A stretch of DNA of 64,000 nt from Sphingobacterium sp. SRCM116780 (GTDB lineage Bacteria > Bacteroidota > Bacteroidia > Sphingobacteriales > Sphingobacteriaceae). A program made the translations under genes and the position numbers. Positions 27,375 to 37,248 of this stretch are shown here, piece by piece; position 1 is the stretch's first letter; every line of letters starts with the position of its first letter. The stretch is from positions 3,286,001-3,350,000 of the forward strand of contig NZ_CP090446.1 in NCBI RefSeq assembly GCF_021442025.1, read 5' to 3'. Under the pieces are notes generated by a model. It did no database searches, was not told the origin of the DNA, and saw only the letters and a program-made list of their open reading frames with translations.

Positions 27375-28298
27375 CTATTTTAAAACAATAGTCGATCTAC
27401 CCATGATTGCATTATCAGAATATAAGAGCACAGTATAAGCTCCTTTGATAAACTTATCTCCTTTCCAATACAACGAATATTCTTCTCCATTATTTGTGAA
27501 ATCTAAAGTATGTTTAAAAGTATATTGTAATTTTTCACCGTGAACAAAAAAGGTATTATCCTCTTGATTGACAATTAAATTACCTTGTGGGTCAATAATT
27601 CGAATAAAAATATCTTTATTCCCTAACTTCGCTAATGTATTATCAGCAATAGTAAAATTAACACCCAGTTTATCAATTCTTTTTGCTTTTTCCTCAACTT
27701 CTACTTTGTTATTTCTTTTTTCTTGTAAACCATACACAGTTATATTAGAAACCTTGAGTGCAGCTGCGGCATTTACTTTTGAAGTTAATGTATTATTGGA
27801 ACTCTCTAATACTGAAATTTTACTGGAAGATTCTGAGACTTCGGTTTGCAATGCATTATTCTTTTCTGCTAATATTTTATTCTCCTGAATAAGGCGATCG
27901 ACGTCTAAACTAAAGTATGCTACTTGACTTTTTAAAGTGCTGATCGTCGATTGAGCACGATCTATTTCTGTTTGCGTTAATTCTTTCTTGGCTAGTTTAG
28001 TTCTTAAATCGATTATTTTAGTTCTAGCATCGTGTTCTTTTTCTATTAAAGATGGAGATAATTGAATATTATCATTCTTCATTTTATCCAATTCAGCCTC
28101 GATACGATCTATTTCAACTTCAAGATTTTCCTTTTCAACTGTAAGTGCGTATACTTTCTCTCCAGAAGATTTAAATTTAACATAAAAATAAACATTCGTA
28201 GCAACTAGCGCAGCGATTGCTATTATAAAAAAATAAACTTTCGATGTATTTTTTTTTATTTCTGGCTGTTTATTTTCTTTTATTAATTCAGTTTCCAT
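27375..28298 (-). CDS. Membrane-anchored coiled-coil protein, unknown function
   Basis: 307 residues. A short cytoplasmic N-terminus, one membrane helix (about residues 21-41), a heptad-rich coiled coil (about 48-190), and a C-terminal beta-rich domain (NVEEKAKRIDKL... to FIKGAYTVLLYSDNAIMGRS). No known family recognised. The topology suggests an envelope-spanning or scaffold protein. Co-directional with gmd upstream but separated by 118 bp, so a link is uncertain. Confidence 0.75.
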   Translation of the reverse strand: METELIKENKQPEIKKNTSKVYFFIIAIAALVATNVYFYVKFKSSGEKVYALTVEKENLEVEIDRIEAELDKMKNDNIQLSPSLIEKEHDARTKIIDLRTKLAKKELTQTEIDRAQSTISTLKSQVAYFSLDVDRLIQENKILAEKNNALQTEVSESSSKISVLESSNNTLTSKVNAAAALKVSNITVYGLQEKRNNKVEVEEKAKRIDKLGVNFTIADNTLAKLGNKDIFIRIIDPQGNLIVNQEDNTFFVHGEKLQYTFKHTLDFTNNGEEYSLYWKGDKFIKGAYTVLLYSDNAIMGRSTIVLK

Positions 28299-28416
28299 TA
28301 CACTTGAATTCCATTATAATTTGACTACTATTCATAGTACTGTAGATATAATTTACTACATCAAATATTATTCCAAATTCTGATTTTCAGAATATTAATA
28401 TAATAAAATTGAATCT

Positions 28417-29568
28417 TTATTCAAAATAATTCAAAATTTGAAAGCTCCCATTTTTTAAGTATTCTTCTTTTCGCATCATTTGCAAATCTGACTGCACCAT
28501 CTCTGTAATCAACATAGCTAAATCATATTTAGGTTTCCATCCTAATTTTGTTTGTGCCTTTGTTGGGTCGCCAATTAACAATTCTACTTCAGTAGGGCGA
28601 TAATATGCTGGATCGACTCTAACAACAGTCTGTCCAAATTTAATATGCTCTTTATCAATATTCAGCTCCGCTAACCGATCTTCATCAACATCAATGATTA
28701 CTCCTTTTTCCATCTCACCTTTACCACTAAATTCAACCTCTATACCTAACTCAGCAAAGCTCAGCCTGACAAAGTTGCGTACAGAAGTCGCAACTCCCGT
28801 TGCAATGACATAGTCCGCTGGAATGTCTTGTTGTAGAATAAGCCACATTGCCTCTACATAATCCTTCGCATGTCCCCAATCTCGTTGGGCAGATAAGTTT
28901 CCTAAATATAATTTGTCTTGTAAACCCAATGCAATCTTAGCTACTCCCCTTGTTATTTTTCGAGTAACAAATGTTTCTCCACGTGAGGGACTTTCATGAT
29001 TAAACAAAATGCCATTACATGCATACATGTTATAAGCCTCGCGATAATTGACCGTAATCCAATAATCATACATCTTTGCAACAGCATAAGGACTACGTGG
29101 ATAAAAAGGAGTTCGCTCACGCTGAGGGACTTCTTGTACCATTCCATAAAGTTCGGATGTAGAAGCTTGGTAAATGCGACATTTTTTCATCATCCCTAAC
29201 AAACGCACAGCTTCTAAAATACGTAATGTTCCTAATCCATCTACATTAGCAGTATATTCAGCCATATCAAAACTCACTTTTACATGAGATTGAGCTGCCA
29301 AATTATAGATTTCATCAGGTTGTATCTCTTGAATAACACGAATTAAATTGGTTGAGTCTGTTAAATCTCCAAAATGTAATTTTAAATTACAAGAATCTGT
29401 ATGAAGATCTTGGTACAAATGATCAATCTGACCTGTATTAAAAAGAGAACTTCTTCTTTTCAATCCATGTACAACATATCCTTTTTTAAGTAAAAACTCT
29501 GCAAGGTATGCTCCATCCTGTCCAGTAATTCCTGTTATTAAGGCTATTTTTGCTTTACTTTCTGACAT
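28417..29568 (-). CDS. gmd: GDP-mannose 4,6-dehydratase
   Basis: 383 residues. It converts GDP-mannose to GDP-4-keto-6-deoxymannose, the precursor of GDP-fucose or related sugars for surface glycans. NADP-binding [19 protein letters not shown], the GDP-mannose motif [16 protein letters not shown], the catalytic STSELYG block and [15 protein letters not shown] (YxxxK). GDP-fucose synthase is not adjacent, which is unusual, since gmd and fcl often pair. Confidence 0.96.
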   Translation of the reverse strand: MSESKAKIALITGITGQDGAYLAEFLLKKGYVVHGLKRRSSLFNTGQIDHLYQDLHTDSCNLKLHFGDLTDSTNLIRVIQEIQPDEIYNLAAQSHVKVSFDMAEYTANVDGLGTLRILEAVRLLGMMKKCRIYQASTSELYGMVQEVPQRERTPFYPRSPYAVAKMYDYWITVNYREAYNMYACNGILFNHESPSRGETFVTRKITRGVAKIALGLQDKLYLGNLSAQRDWGHAKDYVEAMWLILQQDIPADYVIATGVATSVRNFVRLSFAELGIEVEFSGKGEMEKGVIIDVDEDRLAELNIDKEHIKFGQTVVRVDPAYYRPTEVELLIGDPTKAQTKLGWKPKYDLAMLITEMVQSDLQMMRKEEYLKNGSFQILNYFE

Positions 29569-29638
29569 TGTATCCTATATTTAGACGATTTCGGCATTCG
29601 TAGTATCATTAAAGAAATGTAAGAAAATTTAAACAAAA

Positions 29639-29666
29639 AAAAGCTATAGTTAGAACTATAGCTTTT
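29639..29666. terminator. Terminator of the lipoprotein gene
   Basis: 13-bp inverted repeat (29639-29651 with 29654-29666) flanked by a long A-run on the downstream side of the minus-strand gene. Confidence 0.8.
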
Positions 29667-29686
29667 CTATTTATCAATTACCGATT

Positions 29687-30238
29687 TTAGTTTACTCTTG
29701 CAAAAGTAAATACTAAATAAGCTTCACCATTAGAAATAGTTACAGGCATACGCATAACCAATTTATTAGCATCTGAATAAGATAAATCTAAACGGTAACC
29801 TGTTGTCACATTTTTCGCTTTGTCTCCAGCATAGATTTTTTTAAATTGGAATTGAGGTTCTCCATTATTTTTTCCTGGATTATAAATAGACCATACAATA
29901 TCTCTAGAAGCACCAGGAGCACATAATTTACCATCAGCAGAAAAAGAAATTGTTCCTTTACCATTACTTGGTAAAACCCAAGTACTACCGATAAAACACT
30001 CTGCAGGAGCTTCCTCAAAGACAGTCTTTATGGTATAAGTAGATGGTAAATTTTCACGATCAATACTATTTAATCGCCAAGTTCCTTTTACAGATCCCTT
30101 CCAATCAGAGGCACTTGGGCCAGTAGACATAGAAGAAGATGAAGAACTAGTTGTTGCTCCTTTTTGTTGCATACTGCATCCAGAAAAAAGAAACAAACCC
30201 AACATGATAGTGGAGATAGATAAAAGAACTCGATTCAT
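29687..30238 (-). CDS. Lipoprotein with lipocalin-like C-terminal domain
   Basis: 183 residues. A clear lipoprotein signal (lipobox LFSGC, residues about 17-21), a serine-rich linker (about 30-42), then a beta-rich domain starting WKGSVKGTWRLNSI that resembles lipocalin-like domains of Bacteroidota lipoproteins. Probably anchored in the outer membrane. Function unknown. Transcribed alone with its own terminator. Confidence 0.8.
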   Translation of the reverse strand: MNRVLLSISTIMLGLFLFSGCSMQQKGATTSSSSSSMSTGPSASDWKGSVKGTWRLNSIDRENLPSTYTIKTVFEEAPAECFIGSTWVLPSNGKGTISFSADGKLCAPGASRDIVWSIYNPGKNNGEPQFQFKKIYAGDKAKNVTTGYRLDLSYSDANKLVMRMPVTISNGEAYLVFTFARVN

Positions 30239-30265
30239 ATTTATTAATTTTATAGTTACTTATTG

Positions 30266-30273
30266 TATTTTTG
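30266..30273 (+). promoter_or_regulatory. Predicted -7 box for the 109-residue membrane protein
   Basis: TATTTTTG matches TAnnTTTG 24 bp before the ATG at 30298. Confidence 0.4.
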
Positions 30274-30297
30274 TTGTAAATATAACAACAAACTATC

Positions 30298-30627
30298 ATG
30301 AAGACATCCAAAAATCATACCATTAGTAAGATTATAGCCAAATCTTTATTGCGTATATTCATTTTGTTTTTGGCCCTTGCTTCCATTCCATTATTAACAA
30401 AAAAAGAGTCTCAACCCCATTTAGAGGATAAACATATCGCTTTTCCAAATGAAATGGCAATAGTAGCTCCATCCCTACTGTTTGTGATTTTTATTATCTT
30501 ATTATTTGTTATGCTTAAAAATAAATATCAAATAGTATATATAAATTGGCAATTCTCTTTATGCACAATATTCCTATTAATCTATTTAATTCTATTGTTT
30601 ACTCGAATTTATCCTTTAATTAGCTAA
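30298..30627 (+). CDS. Small three-helix membrane protein, unknown function
   Basis: 109 residues with three hydrophobic helices (about 16-32, 53-72, 83-103). No family recognised. It precedes the flippase-like gene, which has its own predicted promoter. Confidence 0.6.
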   Translation: MKTSKNHTISKIIAKSLLRIFILFLALASIPLLTKKESQPHLEDKHIAFPNEMAIVAPSLLFVIFIILLFVMLKNKYQIVYINWQFSLCTIFLLIYLILLFTRIYPLIS

Positions 30628-30657
30628 TATGGTTGTCGCAGATCTTAATGAAATTTA

Positions 30658-30665
30658 TACCTTTG
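30658..30665 (+). promoter_or_regulatory. Predicted -7 box that fixes the start of the flippase-like gene
   Basis: TACCTTTG matches TAnnTTTG, with a TTG 22 bp upstream. It lies inside the upstream open extension of the next gene, 39 bp before ATG 30705, and so supports that start. Confidence 0.5.
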
Positions 30666-30704
30666 ACAACTATTTATAAGGCTAAAAAAGAGATTCAATA
30701 CACA

Positions 30705-31616
30705 ATGGATAAAAAACTATTTTGGAAAATAATTAAAAATATACTGAAAGTTGTTGTCACAGTAGCTGCGCTTTATTGGGTATTTAGTAAGGTATCTATT
30801 CAAGACTTAAAGGACGCAGTATTGAATTCCAATCCCATTTTTCTGTTACTGGCTTTCTTAGCATATGCTATTTCCATTCTAATTTCTTCTTCTCGCCTAT
30901 TAAGCTTTTTGACTTCAATTGGGTTAAATGTATCTGAAAAATATAATTTCAAACTTTATCAATTAGGGTTATTTTATAATTTATTCTTGCCAGGAGGAGT
31001 TGGTGGTGATGGTTATAAGATCTATTTTCTAAGAAAGAAATTTAGCATTAAAGGTCGAAAATTATTGAGTGCATTATTTTTCGACCGATTAAGCGGACTC
31101 TGGGCATTATGTTTAATCATCGCCGCTTTAGTTATTTTTATACCTCAATTAGGTATTCCCAATTATTTAACGATAGCTGGTTTTGTCTTAGGAACTATCT
31201 TGTACTATTTTTTAATTAGTAAGTTCTTTACAGATTTTAAATCAAGCTTTATTAAAACACACTTGAAGGCGATAGGTGTACAATCTATGCAAGTAGTTTC
31301 TGCTATTATGATTCTATATGCTTTGGGGTTTGATGGTAAATTTTCACCTTATTTATTTCTTTTTCTTGCATCGTCATTAGTCGCTATTATACCCTTCTCC
31401 GTTGGAGGGTTAGGCATGCGAGAAATGGTATATATATGGGGTGCTAATTTCTTTCATCTAGATCCGCATCTTGCCGTATTAATTAGTTTATTATTTTATA
31501 TTATTTCTGCATTAATGGCCTTAACAGGTTCGTATTATATTTTTCACCCTTCGGCTTTAGGAACCGAGAAATTACCATCGGTAAAAGAGGTGGAAGAATC
31601 ACAAACGGAAGATTAA
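30705..31616 (+). CDS. Lysylphosphatidylglycerol synthase TM-region/flippase-like membrane protein
   Basis: 303 residues from ATG 30705, six to eight membrane helices. Motifs of the UPF0104/LPG_synthase_TM family: LFLPGGVGGDGYKIYFLRKK and IPFSVGGLGMREMVYIWG. The family includes the flippase half of MprF and AglD-like proteins; this copy lacks the soluble transferase domain. A role in moving or modifying a lipid is likely, but the substrate is unknown. Ends 10 bp before an SDR gene. Confidence 0.82.
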   Translation: MDKKLFWKIIKNILKVVVTVAALYWVFSKVSIQDLKDAVLNSNPIFLLLAFLAYAISILISSSRLLSFLTSIGLNVSEKYNFKLYQLGLFYNLFLPGGVGGDGYKIYFLRKKFSIKGRKLLSALFFDRLSGLWALCLIIAALVIFIPQLGIPNYLTIAGFVLGTILYYFLISKFFTDFKSSFIKTHLKAIGVQSMQVVSAIMILYALGFDGKFSPYLFLFLASSLVAIIPFSVGGLGMREMVYIWGANFFHLDPHLAVLISLLFYIISALMALTGSYYIFHPSALGTEKLPSVKEVEESQTED

Positions 31617-31626
31617 CTCAAAAATT

Positions 31627-32334
31627 ATGGCAAATATTGTAATAACAGGAGCTAGTAGTGGAATTGGATTTGAAGCTGTACTTGATCTTACAGCAAAAAA
31701 AGAAAATAATGTCATCGCATTGGCTCGTTCGGCAGATAAATTAAAGAAATTACATGAAATCGCATCAGACTTAAATTTTGATGGAGGTAATCTTTATCCG
31801 GCACAGTTTGATATTGTATATGATGATTACCAAACTTTAATACCTTTTATTAAGTCAAAGTTTGACCAAGTAGATATTTTAATCAATAACGCCGGTATAT
31901 TGATTAATAAACCCTTCATGGAAAGCACATTGGAAGAAATCGCTTCTATGTATCAAACAAATGTCCTAGGACATGCCAGCATGATCCAACACATCGTCCC
32001 TCTCATGCCCAAAGGTTCACATATACTCAATATTGGAAGTATGGGTGGAGTCCAAGGATCGTCTAAATTCCCTGGTTTAGCAGCATATTCATCCAGTAAA
32101 GCAGCATTAGCTGTATTAACAGAATGTCTAGCTGAAGAATTCAAGGATAAAGGAATTCGTGTCAATTGCCTTGCTTTGGGTTCTGCACAGACCGAGATGT
32201 TTGAAGAGGCATTTCCTGGAGTAGAAGCTGGGAAATTAGCTTTTGAAATGGGAAGATATATTGCTGAATTTGCTCAAAATGGACATCAGTACTATAATGG
32301 TAAAATATTACCAGTTGCTCTGACAACTCCATAA
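31627..32334 (+). CDS. Short-chain dehydrogenase/reductase family oxidoreductase
   Basis: 235 residues, classical SDR. Cofactor-binding VITGASSGIGFEAV (residues 4-17), INNAGILIN, catalytic Ser in LNIGSMGG and YSSSKAALAV (YxxxK). Substrate unknown. It is probably co-transcribed with the flippase-like gene 10 bp upstream. Confidence 0.92.
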   Translation: MANIVITGASSGIGFEAVLDLTAKKENNVIALARSADKLKKLHEIASDLNFDGGNLYPAQFDIVYDDYQTLIPFIKSKFDQVDILINNAGILINKPFMESTLEEIASMYQTNVLGHASMIQHIVPLMPKGSHILNIGSMGGVQGSSKFPGLAAYSSSKAALAVLTECLAEEFKDKGIRVNCLALGSAQTEMFEEAFPGVEAGKLAFEMGRYIAEFAQNGHQYYNGKILPVALTTP

Positions 32335-32346
32335 AAAATAACAATT

Positions 32347-32370
32347 GAAAGGGCTCTAAAGAGCCCTTTC
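32347..32370. terminator. Bidirectional terminator between SDR and GH2 genes
   Basis: A perfect 10-bp stem (32347-32356 with 32361-32370) with a 4-nt loop, ending exactly at the GH2 stop codon. U-tract short. Confidence 0.7.
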
Positions 32371-34578
32371 TTATAAACCAATGTGTTCACTTTTATTATC
32401 TTTTGGCCCATCTTTACTGATTGCCTTTGGATTATTTTTCACGTAATGCCAACTTATTTTATCTTCTAATTGTTTTCCTCCCTTAGAAGCTTTTACCTCA
32501 ATGATATTGTCGCCTTCCTTCAATTTTATATCTTGAAAGATATAATGTACATCCGTTTCTCCCATAACAAAATTCTTGATCTCAATACCGTTAACAAATA
32601 AGCTAGGAGGTCCAATGTTAGAATAAACAGTTACTGGTGTTATCTCATTCGCTCGTTCAACAACTCGACGCTGTGTCAGATACAATACTGGTTCTTTACT
32701 CCAGTTTGCTTTGTACCAATAAAATGGATCCTTTTTCAGTTTTCGATCAAAAGTTACTAAGCCTTTAAAATTTCTTGGTTCCACATTTAATGCAGTTATT
32801 GGTGTTGCAAAGTCAAAAGTATTCCAAAGATAAGACGCTAAGAAAATCGGATGTTTCTTAATTGTTCCCCAATGTATCTCATGAAATTTTGTTGAGAACT
32901 CTTCTGGAAAAAATGCAGGGTTAGCCCATTGATTTCCCACATCTCCAACAATCTCTTGTTGATGACTAAGATTGGCTTCTGCTCCATATTCTGAAAAGAT
33001 AATTTTATAATCTTTAAAGTCTTTTGAAATCTGGTCTGCCCACTTATCAACGTCACGAATAACACCATTATACCATCCGAAATAATGATTGATCCCTTGC
33101 ACATCTGCATTGTTGTTAACAGCATGATCAATAACATTGTAACCACTTACTTGTGCTGTGTAACGATATGGGTCTTCCGTCTTCGCCAAGTCATTCAATT
33201 TGGTTGTCAGTTCAATCGTATATGCGTTCGGAGTATACACTTCGTTATGCAATCCCCAAATATAAATCGCAGGATGATTATAATTCTGTCTGATCAATTC
33301 TGTCAGCTGCTGCTTCGCATTTGCCTCTTCTAATGTTGTAACCCGATTAACAAATGGAATTTCCGCCCATACAATAAACCCTATACTATCACATTTGGAA
33401 TAAAAATAATCAGATTGTTGATAATGTGCTAACCGGATAGTCGTGGCTCCAATCTCTTTAATAATAGCCAGATCTTCATCATGATCAGCATTTGATAAAG
33501 CAGAACCTTTTCCCCAACGATCCTGATGACGTGTTACGCCATACATGGGGTATTTAATATCATTCAAAAAGAATCCTTCTCCTGTCCTTAATTCAAACTT
33601 ACGTAATCCTAGTGGTTGGACTACTTCATCTAATATGTTGTTGTCAGCAACAACTTGGGTCACAACTTTATACAAATAAGGATCGTCTAGGCCTTGCCAT
33701 AAATGCGGATTTTTTATAAAAACATCTTGAATTACTTCTTGTCTTCCTTGTGGCAATAACTTATAAGCTGTAGATTGCTTTGTTTTAACGTTACCATTTC
33801 TTTCATAAATCGTTGAAACAACCTGTATGTTCTTGGCATCATGATTTTTATTTTCCAATTTTACTTTTAGACTTATAAGTGCATTTTTTTTATCCACCTC
33901 TTTTTGACTAATGAAAAGTCCAGAAGAAGCATAATCAGATACTGCAATATTGACTTTTTCTGTCACAATAAGCTCTACTGGACGATAAATTCCCCCATAC
34001 ATAGGGAATAAAGTATGGTTAACAGGAATTACCTGTGGAGTTGCTTCGTTATTCACTTTCACAAGAATCTCGTTTTCAATACCATATTTCAACATATTAG
34101 TCAATTCTAATACAAATGCGGCGTACCCCCCTTGATGCCTTCCTACAATTTGATAATTTCCATTTACTCGAGAGCCATCATAACTTAGATTTTCTTTTTC
34201 TTTTTTTGCTGATAATGGTGTATTATTGATATAAACTTCTGCATTGGTATTTACGCCTTCAAATTTTATGAATATGCGTTTACCATCCCAAGATGACAGT
34301 GGAATAAATGTTTTACGATAATATGCATCGCCAACATAAAACTTTTCATTAGAAGTAAACCGATCATTCCGGACTTGCATATCTTTTGCATTCCAAGTAT
34401 GAGGAACAGTAATCGCTTGCCAATTACCAGAAAAAATATTCCCATACTGTAAAACATCTGTCGTAAAAGGTCCTTTTTTAAAAGCCCAGTCTTTGTTAAA
34501 AGGGATAACTTCTCTAGCAAATACTATTGAAGTTATAATAGTTAAGAAAGTTAAGGTAATGAATGCCTTGAAATTCAT
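32371..34578 (-). CDS. Secreted glycoside hydrolase family 2 protein (beta-galactosidase/glucuronidase type)
   Basis: 735 residues with a signal peptide (about 1-21, ending SIVFA). Jelly-roll N-terminal domain (DWAFKKG..., ITVPHTWNAKD), immunoglobulin-like domains, a TIM barrel and a C-terminal DUF4982-like domain. Acid/base Glu446 in IYIWGLHNEV and nucleophile Glu530 in FSEYGAEAN are both present. GH2 covers beta-galactosidases, glucuronidases and mannosidases; the exact sugar is not decided. Transcribed alone, with a -7 box at 34642-34649. Confidence 0.92.
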   Translation of the reverse strand: MNFKAFITLTFLTIITSIVFAREVIPFNKDWAFKKGPFTTDVLQYGNIFSGNWQAITVPHTWNAKDMQVRNDRFTSNEKFYVGDAYYRKTFIPLSSWDGKRIFIKFEGVNTNAEVYINNTPLSAKKEKENLSYDGSRVNGNYQIVGRHQGGYAAFVLELTNMLKYGIENEILVKVNNEATPQVIPVNHTLFPMYGGIYRPVELIVTEKVNIAVSDYASSGLFISQKEVDKKNALISLKVKLENKNHDAKNIQVVSTIYERNGNVKTKQSTAYKLLPQGRQEVIQDVFIKNPHLWQGLDDPYLYKVVTQVVADNNILDEVVQPLGLRKFELRTGEGFFLNDIKYPMYGVTRHQDRWGKGSALSNADHDEDLAIIKEIGATTIRLAHYQQSDYFYSKCDSIGFIVWAEIPFVNRVTTLEEANAKQQLTELIRQNYNHPAIYIWGLHNEVYTPNAYTIELTTKLNDLAKTEDPYRYTAQVSGYNVIDHAVNNNADVQGINHYFGWYNGVIRDVDKWADQISKDFKDYKIIFSEYGAEANLSHQQEIVGDVGNQWANPAFFPEEFSTKFHEIHWGTIKKHPIFLASYLWNTFDFATPITALNVEPRNFKGLVTFDRKLKKDPFYWYKANWSKEPVLYLTQRRVVERANEITPVTVYSNIGPPSLFVNGIEIKNFVMGETDVHYIFQDIKLKEGDNIIEVKASKGGKQLEDKISWHYVKNNPKAISKDGPKDNKSEHIGL

Positions 34579-34641
34579 AATAGAAAAAATAAAGGTTTGT
34601 TAAACAGTTTCATCCATAAAAAATATGGCTGCGTGCAATAA

Positions 34642-34649
34642 CAAAGATA
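34642..34649 (-). promoter_or_regulatory. Predicted -7 box of the GH2 gene
   Basis: TATCTTTG on the minus strand matches TAnnTTTG, 64 bp before the ATG. The rest of the 236-bp gap to the next gene shows nothing. Confidence 0.45.
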
Positions 34650-34814
34650 AAAACCTATTTGAATTCAGAAGAAATGCTTTTCCATATAAGCGCTTACACA
34701 ACGGGGATTATGAGCAAAATAAAAGCCTTATACATTCTTAAAATGCTATTTACAACGTTATCGTATTTTTAAATGATGTCACTTAAATAATACAGTGCTA
34801 TGTTCTAAAAACAG

Positions 34815-36185
34815 CTATTTAGTTGAGGTTTTAATCCAATTCACCAAATCTACCAAAAGCTCATCATTTATGGTTTCTTTAATATTTGCATACTCTGAAA
34901 CGGCACCAGTTGTCGCTTTTTGGAATAAATGATTCAATCCTTGATATTCCTTCAAAACGGTTCTTGAGTTTGGAGGTAAATTAGATTTCAAGCTCTTCAG
35001 ATTTTCCCTTGCAGGCACCTGCACGTCTAAACTTCCAAATGCTGCATACACAGGAATTTTTATTTTCTTGATAAAGGGAATAGGATCTATGCGCATGAAA
35101 TAACGGTAAGAGGGTAATAAAAGTGTTTCTACATCTAATTTACTTGCCGAATTCATCTGATTTGGATCCATGTTCATATTCTTAAGAATCATAGCCATTG
35201 CTTCTTGGTTAGGACGATTACTTTTAACGATCTCGAAATTTTTTCTATTGATCTTCATCGCTTGACTCAAAGCATCTTCGGTCATACCTCCAACTTTTCC
35301 AATTGTATATAATTGAGAGACCATTAAAGAATCGATCGGAATTGCAGGTCCTGCCAAAGAAATAATGAAAGAAAGCCCTGGTAATTTTTGTCCCGCTAAC
35401 AACTCCGCAATTAAACCTCCTTCACTATGACCGATAATACCAACTTTCGTAAGATCCACGTTGGGTCTTTTTTTTAGAAAATCCAAAGCAGCCATGGCAT
35501 CCTTACTAAAATTTTCAATCGTTGCATCAATAAAACTTCCTTTTGAAAGTCCGACACCACGATCATCGTACCGAAGAACAACAATATTATTTTTTGTCAA
35601 ATAGTCCGCTAATACCCGAAAAGGCTCATGTCCCATTAACGCCTCATTTCGATCTTGAGGACCGCTCCCAGACACCAGAATAACTGCAGGAAATTTTCCT
35701 TTTTGTTTAGGACTAGTTAACGTTCCACTTAATTGAACATTATCATATTTATTTCTAAAACTAACATCTACAGTATCGTAATTGTAAGGTGGTTTTACCT
35801 GTTGGGATCTAACCAATTTTGGTTGATTGACAATTTCGTCTGTTTTTTCAAGATCTAACTTTGTTTTAAAGCTTCCTTGTTGAAACTCTCCTCCTATTAG
35901 ATTCGCATTTTCTAATTTGCCTATATAGTTTATACCCCCTTCGATCATTACTTCGATTCCGTTGCCTGTTACCTTCGCTTGGGCAGGAATACCAAATGCT
36001 CCCTGATCAGGACTATCTGCTGTTGCTTTCCAAATTGCGTTCTGTTCGTTTAGATGAATAACAAAAGTTAAGCTTGAATTTCCGACTTTCAAGTTCCCTT
36101 TCCAGTTTCCAACAAAAGTTTGCGAAAAACTTGTTCCTGCACTTATCAAAAACAAAACTATACTAACAATATATTTAACCATCAT
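34815..36185 (-). CDS. Secreted alpha/beta hydrolase
   Basis: 456 residues. Signal peptide (cut near TSFSQ, residue 22). An N-terminal beta-rich domain (about 25-125), as in many secreted Bacteroidota hydrolases, then an alpha/beta hydrolase: oxyanion region LVSGSGPQDRN, nucleophile elbow GIIGHSEGG, acid near AAFGSLDVQVPA and His in LNHLFQ. Probably an esterase or peptidase. It overlaps the Yip1-like gene by 4 bp and is the last gene of the DUF2089 cassette. Confidence 0.88.
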   Translation of the reverse strand: MMVKYIVSIVLFLISAGTSFSQTFVGNWKGNLKVGNSSLTFVIHLNEQNAIWKATADSPDQGAFGIPAQAKVTGNGIEVMIEGGINYIGKLENANLIGGEFQQGSFKTKLDLEKTDEIVNQPKLVRSQQVKPPYNYDTVDVSFRNKYDNVQLSGTLTSPKQKGKFPAVILVSGSGPQDRNEALMGHEPFRVLADYLTKNNIVVLRYDDRGVGLSKGSFIDATIENFSKDAMAALDFLKKRPNVDLTKVGIIGHSEGGLIAELLAGQKLPGLSFIISLAGPAIPIDSLMVSQLYTIGKVGGMTEDALSQAMKINRKNFEIVKSNRPNQEAMAMILKNMNMDPNQMNSASKLDVETLLLPSYRYFMRIDPIPFIKKIKIPVYAAFGSLDVQVPARENLKSLKSNLPPNSRTVLKEYQGLNHLFQKATTGAVSEYANIKETINDELLVDLVNWIKTSTK

Positions 36186-36769
36186 AGATAATAAGGTATA
36201 AAAATAGAAGCTAATGCCTCTAGTACAAAAACAATGATAATAATTAGTAGTCCATGATACCCCTTTTTACTGTTGACTGATATGCGAAATCCTTTGATCA
36301 ACAGATAGAAAAAATAAATAAGCAACAGAAGTATAATTATCACTCCCAAAAACAACATTAATAGATCGCTTTTATCAATCATACTGCCAGATTGTGTATT
36401 AACAACATTTTTCGCTATCATGTCCGCTATGGGATTTAGCCAAGCATTGGTATTTAACAAGGCCATGCAATAAATAGCTGTCCGAGCGATCAAAACGGTA
36501 ATCAACAGATCTAAGAAACGTGCTCTTGGATTTAAAATTTTACCAAATACATATAAAACCAAGGATAACAAGATCGTATTTAGTGTGTTTTGATAAAATA
36601 ACTGCAATAATGTTGCCGAATTTGATTTGAAACTCATAATACCAGGATATGAGCCGCCCAAGAAATAAGCAGCAAAAGTTCCTATCAAAAAGGCAATAAG
36701 ACCAACAACAATCAATCTTAGCTCTGATAAATTGTCAAATGGATTTTCAACTATTTTATAAATTTTCAT
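36182..36769 (-). CDS. Yip1-like multi-pass membrane protein
   Basis: 195 residues, five hydrophobic helices. The start VENPFDNLSELR followed by VVGLIAFLIGT recalls YIP1 family proteins. Function unknown. It overlaps both neighbours (14 bp with the upstream PH-like gene, 4 bp with the hydrolase), so the four genes are surely one transcript. Confidence 0.7.
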   Translation of the reverse strand: MKIYKIVENPFDNLSELRLIVVGLIAFLIGTFAAYFLGGSYPGIMSFKSNSATLLQLFYQNTLNTILLSLVLYVFGKILNPRARFLDLLITVLIARTAIYCMALLNTNAWLNPIADMIAKNVVNTQSGSMIDKSDLLMLFLGVIIILLLLIYFFYLLIKGFRISVNSKKGYHGLLIIIIVFVLEALASIFIPYYL

Positions 36770-37247
36770 ACCCTAGAATATCCTTATTTATTTTCTCAAC
36801 TATATTTTCTAATTCATCTCTTTTTTGCGTACCGATTAAGAGTTTGGAACCATCCTTGAATATTAACTGCAAACCCTGTTTTCCTTTTGTGTTATAAGCT
36901 TTACCTTCACTCCCATTACGATACCCCCACCCCCCATAATCTCCTATAGGATTATAGTCCCTTACATATATCTTTCCAATTTCTGTCCATGGAATTATCT
37001 TACTTTTCAACAAAAAAGGAAAAAATTGAATGTTGATGCCTTCGGTATTTATTGTAGTTTTTAATCTGATCACTGAAAATAGAGCAATAATACAGAAGAC
37101 TATCCAAAAACCAGGATTGAGGCTAAATTGACTAAAATTGCCTCTCGACCACTCTGCCCATTTAAAATTTAATGTTGAGAGTAATAGAAACACCATTAGC
37201 AATATCATCCACCAAGTCCAAAATGATTGTTTTTCTTGAAAATTCAT
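36756..37247 (-). CDS. Membrane protein with PH-like domain
   Basis: 163 residues. Two membrane helices (about 12-30 and 47-62), then a domain that reads like a bacterial PH domain (TTINTEGINIQFFPFLLKS, PWTEIGKIYVRDY, LQLIFKDGSKLLIGT). Unknown function; PH-like domains often bind peptides or lipids at the membrane. It starts 1 bp after the DUF2089 gene stops. Confidence 0.65.
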   Translation of the reverse strand: MNFQEKQSFWTWWMILLMVFLLLSTLNFKWAEWSRGNFSQFSLNPGFWIVFCIIALFSVIRLKTTINTEGINIQFFPFLLKSKIIPWTEIGKIYVRDYNPIGDYGGWGYRNGSEGKAYNTKGKQGLQLIFKDGSKLLIGTQKRDELENIVEKINKDILGYENL

Positions 37248-37248
37248 A

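Noticed and set aside
27375..28298. Chromosome-partition (SMC-like) protein
   Set aside because: Only a generic coiled coil is shared; there is no ATPase motif, and a membrane helix is present.
30633..30704. Longer start for the flippase-like protein
   Set aside because: It begins at a TTG and contains the predicted -7 box; ATG 30705 is the family-like start.
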